A DNA stretch of 64,000 nucleotides, taken from the NCBI RefSeq assembly GCF_025371035.1, contig NZ_JANZXB010000004.1:248001-312000 (forward strand), written 5' to 3'. Made by a program: the position numbers and the translations under genes. The stretch is from Sphingomonas sp. LC-1 (lineage in GTDB: Bacteria > Pseudomonadota > Alphaproteobacteria > Sphingomonadales > Sphingomonadaceae). Below are positions 54,982-62,494 of the stretch, in pieces. Position 1 is the stretch's first letter. Each line of letters starts with the position of its first letter. A model generated the notes under the pieces. It was not told where the DNA came from. It saw only the letters and a list, made by a program, of their open reading frames with translations, and did not search any database.

Positions 54982-55012
54982 CTCCGTTCGGGCTGAGCGA
55001 AGTCGAAGCCCA
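54982..55012. repeat. Dispersed GGCTGAGCGAAGTCGAAGCC repeat, copy 5
   Basis: CTCCGTTCGGGCTGAGCGAA followed by GTCGAAGCCCA is the best-preserved of five copies in the window. It lies 14 bases after the miaB stop. Confidence 0.65.
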
Positions 55013-55019
55013 AGATGAT

Positions 55020-55290
55020 TGTTCGCGCGGAGGCGCGGAGATGTCTCGCCCGCTGATGCCTCACTCTGCCCTCGCGACCGGAAGACCTTTTCCACGGCGA
55101 ATGGCTAACAGGCGAAGATCGCGGCTGGATGCGCACTCTCCGCGCCTCCGCGTCTCCGCGCGAACCCAATCTTCCTGATCGCGCAGAGGCGCAGAGAGCG
55201 CGGAGGAAGAAGAGGGTCTGCCGATCGCGAGGGAGCGCCCTTCTTCTCTGTGTCCTCCGCGCCTCTGCGCGAAAAACCGTCCCGCCGTCA
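55020..55290. repeat. Nested inverted repeats of the GCGGAGGCGCGGAG type
   Basis: The 402-base space between miaB and phoH has no gene. It contains GTTCGCGCGGAGGCGCGGAG (55020-55040) mirrored by CTCCGCGCCTCCGCG and CTCCGCGCGAAC (55138-55167), and CGCGCAGAGGCGCAGAGAGC (55181-55200) mirrored by CCTCCGCGCCTCTGCGCG (55256-55273). The two pairs are related in sequence, so this looks like two palindromic elements side by side. Confidence 0.7.
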
Positions 55291-55370
55291 CACCTATGTC
55301 ATGCAATTTCGCTGGCGTTCCGTGCCCCGCCATCCCATCTTGGTAGGACAACAGACGGTGAAAGGACCGC

Positions 55371-56369
<999 letters not shown>

Positions 56370-56463
56370 CGGCCTCGTCCTTTCGTTGGCGTAACGCCGG
56401 AACTGTTGATAGGGGGCGGCGATTTACCGTCCGACCGCCCCCGCCGCCCCCTGAAAGGCCCCG

Positions 56464-56979
56464 ATGATCGAGATTGCGCTGATCCATGAAGAGCCCTGGT
56501 CCGGCGACGAGGACCAGTGGACCGCACTCGCCACCCGCGCCGCCCGCGCCGCGATCGAGCGGACGCCGCATGGCCCCTTGCTGACCACGCCCGCGATCAT
56601 CGAGATTTCGGTCCGTCTGACCAGCGATGACGAGGTCCATTCGCTGAATCGCCAGTATCGGCAGAAGGACAAGCCGACCAACGTCCTGTCCTTCCCGATG
56701 GTCCAGCCCGACCTGATCGAGACGGTCACGCAGAATTCGGACGATGGCGAGGTGCTGCTGGGCGACATCGTGCTGGCGTACGGCGTCTGCGTTGCGGAAG
56801 CCGAGGAGCGTGGCATTTCACCCGAAACGCACGCGACTCATCTTCTGGTGCATGGCGTGCTGCATCTGCTAGGCTATGACCATATGAACGATGACGAGGC
56901 AGAGGCGATGGAGGCGATCGAACGCGACGCGCTGTCCAGCCTCGGCATCGACGACCCCTATCTAGTACGCGAGGACTGA
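56464..56979 (+). CDS. ybeY: Endoribonuclease YbeY
   Basis: A 171-residue YbeY, a single-strand endoribonuclease needed for 16S rRNA 3' end maturation and ribosome quality control. The zinc-binding motif is HLLVHGVLHLLGYDH with three histidines near 128-142; RQKDKPTNVLSFPM (about 60-73) is the other conserved part. AAAGG precedes the ATG. It lies between phoH and corC, its usual neighbours. Confidence 0.96.
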   Translation: MIEIALIHEEPWSGDEDQWTALATRAARAAIERTPHGPLLTTPAIIEISVRLTSDDEVHSLNRQYRQKDKPTNVLSFPMVQPDLIETVTQNSDDGEVLLGDIVLAYGVCVAEAEERGISPETHATHLLVHGVLHLLGYDHMNDDEAEAMEAIERDALSSLGIDDPYLVRED

Positions 56980-56988
56980 CACCCCCCG

Positions 56989-57894
56989 ATGGCCGACGGC
57001 CCCAGTAGCAGCACCGGCAACGGTGACTCCAACGAGAACAGTATCTGGCAGGGTCTCAAGACCCTGATCTTCGGCGGCGATCAGGAAGAATCGCTTCGCG
57101 ACCAGTTGGAAGATGCGATCGACCGGCATGAAGGCGATCCCGGCCCCGATGCCAAGGGCGATCTGACCCCGCTGGAACGGCAGATGGTGCGCAACCTGCT
57201 CCATTTCGGTGAGCGCGATGCCGGCGATGTGGGCGTCCCCCGTGCCGACATCACCGCGATCGAGGAGCGGACGACCTTCGACCACCTCGTCCAGATCTTC
57301 GCCGAGGCGGGGCATAGCCGCCTGCCCGTCTATCGCGAGACGCTCGACCAGATCATCGGCATGGTTCACATCAAGGATGTGTTCAACATCCTGGCGACCG
57401 GCGCCGAGCATCCCGCGAGCATCGACGGGCTGATCCGCGATCCGCTCTATGTGCCGATGTCGCGCGGTGCGCTCGATCTGCTGGCCGATATGCGGCAGAA
57501 GCGGGTCCATCTGGCGGTGGTGCTCGACGAATATTCAGGCACTGAGGGCCTGGTCACGATCGAGGATCTGATCGAGGAGATCGTCGGAGAGATTGAGGAC
57601 GAGCATGACGACGCGCCGCAGGCGCTGCTCGTACCGCTCGACGGCGGCGCCTGGGACGCTGATGCCCGCGTCAGCCTGGAGGAAGTCGGCCGCGCGGTCG
57701 ATCCGGCGCTGGAAGAGGCCGAGGACGATGTCGACACGCTAGGCGGCCTGACCGCCGTGCTGGCAGGCCAGGTGCCCGAGGTCGGCACCTGCATCGACCA
57801 TCCCAGCGGCTGGCGGATCGAGGTGACCGAGGCGGACGAGCGCCGCATTCACCGTCTGAGGCTGCATCCGGGGATGGCGGCCGAAGTTGAGTGA
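56989..57894 (+). CDS. CorC/HlyC family CBS-domain protein
   Basis: A 301-residue cytosolic protein with two CBS domains (about 75-200; VPRADITAIEERTTFDHLVQ and RVHLAVVLDEYSGTEGLVTI) and a C-terminal CorC/HlyC transporter-associated domain (about 215-295, GGLTAVLAGQVPEVG). It matches CorC/YbeX, implicated in Mg2+/Co2+ handling and, with YbeY, in ribosome metabolism. Unlike the longer HlyC group it has no membrane part. It follows ybeY after 9 bases. In most relatives lnt comes next; here 4.6 kb of other genes intervene. Confidence 0.93.
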   Translation: MADGPSSSTGNGDSNENSIWQGLKTLIFGGDQEESLRDQLEDAIDRHEGDPGPDAKGDLTPLERQMVRNLLHFGERDAGDVGVPRADITAIEERTTFDHLVQIFAEAGHSRLPVYRETLDQIIGMVHIKDVFNILATGAEHPASIDGLIRDPLYVPMSRGALDLLADMRQKRVHLAVVLDEYSGTEGLVTIEDLIEEIVGEIEDEHDDAPQALLVPLDGGAWDADARVSLEEVGRAVDPALEEAEDDVDTLGGLTAVLAGQVPEVGTCIDHPSGWRIEVTEADERRIHRLRLHPGMAAEVE

Positions 57895-57900
57895 CCGGCA

Positions 57901-58077
57901 ATGTCCGACCTGTTCGTCCGTGCTCACGAGACGGCAGACCGGCATGCATGCTTTTCGCTTTTCGACGGCAATAGCCCCGACTTCTTTGCCGACGCCAAGC
58001 GCAACGATTTCATCGATTTTGCGAACGTCACGCAGGGCAATGGCGGTTTCAGGTTATCGAGCGGGACGGCCGAGTAA
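57901..58077 (+). CDS. Possible 58-residue protein or gene remnant
   Basis: A short frame from ATG 57901 to TAA 58077, six bases after the corC stop. The translation (for example FSLFDGNSPDFFADAKRNDF then IDFANVTQGNGGFRL) reads like real protein rather than noise and uses A/T-ending codons more than its neighbours. It has no ribosome binding site that I can see, no signal peptide and no known motif. It could be a truncated gene tied to the degenerate stretch that follows. Low confidence that it is translated. Confidence 0.3.
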   Translation: MSDLFVRAHETADRHACFSLFDGNSPDFFADAKRNDFIDFANVTQGNGGFRLSSGTAE

Positions 58078-58512
58078 CGTGCAGCGGCTTTGCTGCTGGG
58101 CAGGATGCAATGGTTGCCCATCTATCCAGGTGGGCTTGGTGGCAGGAGACCTGCATCACCAGGGCTTCGGCCGTATACTCACCGAAGCTCAGATAGAGGC
58201 ACTGCCGAGGCGGGTGTAACTCGCGTTCATCTAAGTACGAGTCAGCCAAGCCAGAACTTTTATACCAGCCCGGATTTTGTCAGCCAGCAGGTCGAGATGG
58301 ACGGCTATGGTAGCGGGCTGGATCGACTCCATATGGCGAAACCACTCTATCGTGGGCACGCGGCCCGGCAAGTTACGCAGTCGATCACTGTAGGTGCAGT
58401 AATACGTTATCGCGATCTCAGCCGGCCTATTATGAGGGAAGGGTATCAAGCGATCGACCAAGTTGCGAGATCGAAGGCGTGAGACAATCTCCCTGACGCT
58501 TGCGCTTTCGAA
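58078..58512. other. Gene-poor degenerate stretch, possible pseudogene material
   Basis: About 435 bases of clearly lower G+C than the surroundings with no convincing gene. On the minus strand two frames join end to start with a shift near 58231-58249 (first ending IKVLAWLTRT, second starting YLDERELHPP), as if one reading frame had been broken. I found no transposase motif or terminal inverted repeats. It may be the eroded remains of an acquired gene. Confidence 0.4.
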
Positions 58513-58552
58513 GGCCGCCGGTGCGCTCCCCGTGGCACCGGCGGCCGAAATT
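58513..58552 (-). terminator. Intrinsic terminator of the orphan exported protein gene
   Basis: GGCCGCCGGTGC pairs perfectly with GCACCGGCGGCC (12 pairs, 10-base loop) 13 bases after the stop at 58559. On the minus strand it is followed only by TTCGAAAG, so the T-run is weak. Confidence 0.6.
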
Positions 58553-58558
58553 CATTCG

Positions 58559-59371
58559 TCAGGCGGGAATCAGCGTATCTACATTGCGCGCCGCTACCAC
58601 CCAGCGATAGAATGCCTCGGTCAGGACATAGCGGAAATAGAGGGGCTCGACCCTAGCTGACTTGATACCTCCCAGGCAGACTTTTCCGCGATCCATAATC
58701 CGGTAAACATACTGAACCTGCAGCGCTGGTGTATCGCGAGCCTGGAACATCTTGGTCACTTGTTCCGGCTGGCTCATAACGAGGCATTCGGCAATCTGCA
58801 TTCGCGCCTTGTCGGCAGGGAGCGCCAGGGCCAACCGTGTGGCCTCCCTTGCGTCCAGTCTCTTTTGAACCTCCTTGTCCGCTACCTCTGCCATCGTAAG
58901 AGTCGCATCGGGTGCGAAATGCGCCACGGCGCCCTCGATGATGGCTCCGCGATCATAATAGCTGCGGCAAATCGGCAGACGATCATTCCCTATAACAGCC
59001 CGGCAATAAGAGTAGCCGGGCGATTCGGGCGGCGGCTGCTGCGCACCGGGGTAACAGGCCACATTTATACGAATGAATCGATCCAACGAATATTCATGCT
59101 GTGGACTATTGGGTCGCCCATCGACCACTTGGCGCAGGGTATCAGTAGGCGTGAACTTGACACAACGTTGGAAAATCTTGGACTGGTCATCGACTTGGGC
59201 GACAGCCAAAGTATTACCCTGCTTCTTAATCCCTGGGGGAGGGGGGGCTTTTTCATCCGGCAGACGTTCTCCCTCGACGACGACCTCCTGCCCGGCCGCG
59301 TGCTGAGCGTGAACAATCGATGCACCAGACATCAAAATCAGCGTTACCACCAGCGTGAACGATCTAAACAT
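58559..59371 (-). CDS. Orphan exported protein of unknown function
   Basis: A 270-residue protein with a signal peptide (MFRSFTLVVTLILMSGASIVHA). The mature part carries VVVEGERLPDEKAPPPPGIK near 28-48 and several cysteines (QRCVKF, VACYPG, YCRAV, ICRSYY, AECLVM, KVCLGG), so disulphides are likely. No domain was recognised. The ATG at 59371 has GGGGTAAG upstream and starts the signal peptide. The gene has clearly lower G+C than its neighbours and stands alone on the minus strand, which suggests later acquisition. Confidence 0.7.
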   Translation of the reverse strand: MFRSFTLVVTLILMSGASIVHAQHAAGQEVVVEGERLPDEKAPPPPGIKKQGNTLAVAQVDDQSKIFQRCVKFTPTDTLRQVVDGRPNSPQHEYSLDRFIRINVACYPGAQQPPPESPGYSYCRAVIGNDRLPICRSYYDRGAIIEGAVAHFAPDATLTMAEVADKEVQKRLDAREATRLALALPADKARMQIAECLVMSQPEQVTKMFQARDTPALQVQYVYRIMDRGKVCLGGIKSARVEPLYFRYVLTEAFYRWVVAARNVDTLIPA

Positions 59372-59608
59372 GCGCTTACCCCCTGAAATATCCGGTCCCT
59401 GCTCCATCTTTCCGAATCACCTTACGGATCGATGATTTTCCAGAACACCTCGAAATATTTAAGTTTTACTCGCGATAACGCCGCTTATCCTAAGATCTTT
59501 GCCGATCCAATCTGACAGAAACATGAACGGCTATTCATCGCGCAAAAAAACGCGGCGTGCATGGCGTTCACGCTTCCCCCCGCTCGCGCCAAGGCCTAGT
59601 TTCGTCCC
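59372..59608. other. AT-rich divergent promoter space
   Basis: This 237-base space lies between two divergent genes. It includes an A+T-rich part (around 59440-59510) suited to promoters. No palindrome, RNA or small gene was recognised. Confidence 0.35.
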
Positions 59609-60937
59609 ATGCGCAAACATGTCCTGATCCTGCTCGGCATCCTCATCCTGGTCGGCGTGGCCGTCTTCGCCTGGCTCGCCTGGCCCGATACCGCACGGTT
59701 GAGCGTCGATCAGGTCGCGGGCCGCCAGCCGACGATCCAGGCTCCGCGTGAGCAGGTCATCCCGACCGTCAACATCGCCAAGCCGGTGGGCTGGGCGAAC
59801 GGGGCGAAGCCGACGGTGGCGCAGGGGCTGACCATCCGGTCCTTCGCCACCGGACTCGATCATCCGCGCTGGCTGTACGAGCTGCCCAATGGCGATTTGC
59901 TGGTGGCCGAGACCAACTCGCCGCCGCGCCCCAATGCCGGGATCGTGCAACGGGTGATGAACTTCTTCCTCGGTCGGGCGGGCGCGGCGGTGCCGTCGGC
60001 CAACCGGATCACCCTGCTGCGCGACACCAATGGCGACGGGGTCGCGGACCTGAAGACGCCGTTCATGACCGGGCTCAATTCGCCGTTCGGCATGGTGTTG
60101 TTCGACGGGCAACTATACGTCGCCGATACCGATGCTCTGGTCCGTGTCCCCTATCGCGACGGCGAGACGAAGATTTCCGTGAGCCCCGAAAAGGTCGTAC
60201 CGCTCAATCCGGCGGGCAATCACTGGGCGCGCAACGTCATCGCATCGGGCGATGGGCGGACGCTGTTCGTCTCGGTCGGCTCATCGAGCAATGTCGCCGA
60301 GAACGGCATGGACGCGGAGAAATACCGCGCCGCCATCCTGCAGGTCTGGCCCAAGGACAAGAATTGGCGCATCTATGCGGCGGGTCTCCGCAACCCGACC
60401 GGCATGGCGATCAATCCCGGCAACGACCGCTTGTGGACCGTCGTCAACGAGCGGGACATGCTAGGCTCGGATCTGGCGCCCGACTATCTGACCCAGGTCG
60501 AGTTCGGCGATCACTTCGGCTGGCCCTGGTACTATTGGGGCGGCTATCCCGACACGCGGGTCGAGCCTTCCAATCCCCCGCTTCAGCAATATGTGAAGCG
60601 CCCCGATTATGCGCTGGGACCGCATGTCGCGGCGCTGGGCCTGACCTTCTCGAAGGGCGCCAGGCTGGGCGACCGGTTCGCCAAGGGTGCGTTCATCGGC
60701 GAGCATGGCTCGTGGAACCGCAAGCCTGCCTCGGGCTACAAGGTGGTATTCGTGCCGTTCGGTGCGAACAACTTCCCCGTGGCCAATGCCAAGCCGGTCG
60801 AGGTGGTCGGCGGCTTCCTCAACGCCAAGGGCGAGGCGCAGGGCCGGCCGGTCGGCGTGATCGTCGACAAGACCGGCGGCCTGCTGGTCGCGGACGATGT
60901 CGGCAATGTCGTGTGGAAGGTCAGCGCGGCACGGTAA
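59609..60937 (+). CDS. Sorbosone/glucose dehydrogenase-type beta-propeller protein
   Basis: A 442-residue protein with an N-terminal membrane anchor (about 4-25) and a six-bladed GSDH-like beta-propeller facing the periplasm. Typical stretches: GLDHPRWLYELPNGDLLVAE, NRITLLRDTNGDGVAD, HWARNVIASGDGRTLFVSVG, AAGLRNPTGMAINPGNDRLW and GEHGSWNRKPASGYKVVFVP. The DTNGDGVAD loop may bind calcium. Relatives use PQQ to oxidise sugars, but substrate and cofactor are not proven here and no PQQ synthesis genes are present. A GC-rich terminator follows. Confidence 0.87.
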   Translation: MRKHVLILLGILILVGVAVFAWLAWPDTARLSVDQVAGRQPTIQAPREQVIPTVNIAKPVGWANGAKPTVAQGLTIRSFATGLDHPRWLYELPNGDLLVAETNSPPRPNAGIVQRVMNFFLGRAGAAVPSANRITLLRDTNGDGVADLKTPFMTGLNSPFGMVLFDGQLYVADTDALVRVPYRDGETKISVSPEKVVPLNPAGNHWARNVIASGDGRTLFVSVGSSSNVAENGMDAEKYRAAILQVWPKDKNWRIYAAGLRNPTGMAINPGNDRLWTVVNERDMLGSDLAPDYLTQVEFGDHFGWPWYYWGGYPDTRVEPSNPPLQQYVKRPDYALGPHVAALGLTFSKGARLGDRFAKGAFIGEHGSWNRKPASGYKVVFVPFGANNFPVANAKPVEVVGGFLNAKGEAQGRPVGVIVDKTGGLLVADDVGNVVWKVSAAR

Positions 60938-60940
60938 TTG

Positions 60941-60968
60941 GGGGGGGGCGGCCCTGCCCCCCCCTTTT
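60941..60968 (+). terminator. Intrinsic terminator after the dehydrogenase gene
   Basis: GGGGGGGGC pairs with GCCCCCCCC (9 GC pairs, loop GGCCCT), followed by TTTT. It lies between convergent genes. Confidence 0.7.
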
Positions 60969-60975
60969 CACCGGG

Positions 60976-61605
60976 TCAGGCCGGCTTGACCTTCAGAAGA
61001 GCCAGACCGAAACCCACGAAGATCGCGCCCGTCATGCGGTTGAACGCCCGCTTCACCGTCGGCTTGTTCAGATAGCGCGACAGCGAATGACCGCCGAGCG
61101 CATAGACGGCGTACCAAAAGGCCTCGATCACCGCGAAGGTGCCGACCAGGATCGCGAATTGCGGCATCTGGGCTTTGGCGGGATTGACGAACTGCGGCAG
61201 GAAGGCGACCGCGAACAGGATCAGCTTGGGATTGCTGATCCCGATCAGGAAACCGCCACGAAGGACGGCGAAGTGCGAGAGGCCGGGCGCGATCGATCCG
61301 TCACCGACATCGACAGGCGCGACATCCGCCCGCCAGGCCTTCACCCCCAGGAACAGCAGATAGGCGACGCCCGCATAGCGGATCACCTCGAACGCGCCGG
61401 GTAGCGCCAGCAGCAATGTCGTCAGACCGGCGGCGGACGCGGCAAGGACGATCACCACCGCACTCAGGCATCCGGCCATGGCGGCCATGCTGCGCCGGAA
61501 CCCCATATCGACCGACCGGGTCATGACGTGCAGCATATTGGGACCGGGCGTCCCCGACAGCAGAAACACCGCCCCGACGAAGAGCCACCATGTGTGAAGT
61601 GCCAT
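60976..61605 (-). CDS. LysE/RhtB family amino acid exporter
   Basis: A 209-residue LysE-type translocator with about six membrane segments. The signature SGTPGPNMLHVMTRSVDMGF near 17-36 and GFLIGISNPKLILFAVAFLP near 113-132 are typical of the RhtB branch. It should export amino acids or their derivatives across the inner membrane; the substrate is unknown. AAGGGGGG precedes the ATG at 61605. Confidence 0.92.
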   Translation of the reverse strand: MALHTWWLFVGAVFLLSGTPGPNMLHVMTRSVDMGFRRSMAAMAGCLSAVVIVLAASAAGLTTLLLALPGAFEVIRYAGVAYLLFLGVKAWRADVAPVDVGDGSIAPGLSHFAVLRGGFLIGISNPKLILFAVAFLPQFVNPAKAQMPQFAILVGTFAVIEAFWYAVYALGGHSLSRYLNKPTVKRAFNRMTGAIFVGFGLALLKVKPA

Positions 61606-61645
61606 ATTCCCCCCTTATCGAATCGACGGGAGGACGAATCCCCCG

Positions 61646-61948
61646 TCACTTCAAGAGTTTCGGCGCCTCCGCGCGGATCACCGCCTCCAGCTGGCTGGAA
61701 AAGAGCGCCAGAAACCCTGGCAGATTTACCACAGCATGGACTTTGTCATCAAATATGGTCGCCTCCGCACCGATCGACTGGCCCATCGCGCCGACGGTGA
61801 AGTGCATCGTGTCGCCGTCCCAACGATGCTCCACGGTCGCGCCGCCGGGGATCAGCTTGCCGATCTTCCCGATCCCGCCGTCCAGGCGTTCGCGCACCGC
61901 CGCCTTGCCGAGCTTGTGCGGAATATCGAGCGAAATGGGGGCGCTCAT
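61646..61948 (-). CDS. Polyhydroxyalkanoic acid system family protein
   Basis: A 100-residue protein of the PHA_gran_rgn family. Its pattern is the family's: [20 protein letters not shown] at the start, then [20 protein letters not shown] and [20 protein letters not shown]. Members often lie near PHA synthase genes, but none is here, and many have no proven role. It overlaps the VOC gene upstream (ATGA), so they are coexpressed. Confidence 0.85.
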   Translation of the reverse strand: MSAPISLDIPHKLGKAAVRERLDGGIGKIGKLIPGGATVEHRWDGDTMHFTVGAMGQSIGAEATIFDDKVHAVVNLPGFLALFSSQLEAVIRAEAPKLLK

Positions 61949-62376
61949 GCGGTCATCTCCGTGGCAAAAAGCATCGCGTCGTCGGCAAAGGCCTTGAACT
62001 CCAGCGCATTGCCGCTGGGGTCGCGAAAGAACATCGTCGCCTGCTCGCCCGGTTGCCCCTTGAAGCGGACATAGGGCGCGATGCCGAAGGGCACGCCCGC
62101 CGCTTCCACTCGCGCGGCCAGCGCTTCCCAGTCGGGCATGGTCAGCACGACGCCGAAGTGCGGCACCGGCACCTGATGGCCGTCCACCGCATTCTCGACC
62201 GCAACCGGCTTGGCGTCGGGGTCGAGATGGGCGACGATCTGATGCCCGAACAGGTCGAAGTCGATCCAGTGGTCGCTCGACCGGCCTTCGGGGCAGCCCA
62301 TGACCTCACCATAGAAATGGCGGGCGGCGGCCAGGTCGTGGACCGGGAAAGCGAGGTGGAAAGGGCGAAGGGTCAT
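61945..62376 (-). CDS. VOC family (glyoxalase-like) protein
   Basis: A 143-residue vicinal oxygen chelate protein with two beta-alpha-beta modules. The metal ligands could be His8 (PFHLAFPV), His73 (PHFGVVL) and the glutamate in [12 protein letters not shown] near 126, a dioxygenase-like set. It may be an extradiol dioxygenase-like or glyoxalase-like enzyme; the substrate is unknown. Its stop overlaps the start of the PHA-system gene. Confidence 0.88.
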   Translation of the reverse strand: MTLRPFHLAFPVHDLAAARHFYGEVMGCPEGRSSDHWIDFDLFGHQIVAHLDPDAKPVAVENAVDGHQVPVPHFGVVLTMPDWEALAARVEAAGVPFGIAPYVRFKGQPGEQATMFFRDPSGNALEFKAFADDAMLFATEMTA

Positions 62377-62494
62377 GAGGGGAAGCTAGGGTGGTGGGGC
62401 AGGTTTTTCCACCCAAACTTCCTCGCCTTGCAGGAGAGGAATAGCTACGATCCCGCATTGCCCCTGTCACAGTGGCTTGCCATAGCCTGTCGCC

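Noticed and set aside
58078-58512. Insertion sequence remnant
   Set aside because: No transposase motif, no terminal inverted repeats and no target duplication could be seen, so I only call it degenerate sequence.
59609-60937. A complete PQQ-dependent sugar oxidation operon
   Set aside because: No PQQ synthesis, cytochrome or transport gene is adjacent; only the single propeller protein can be supported.
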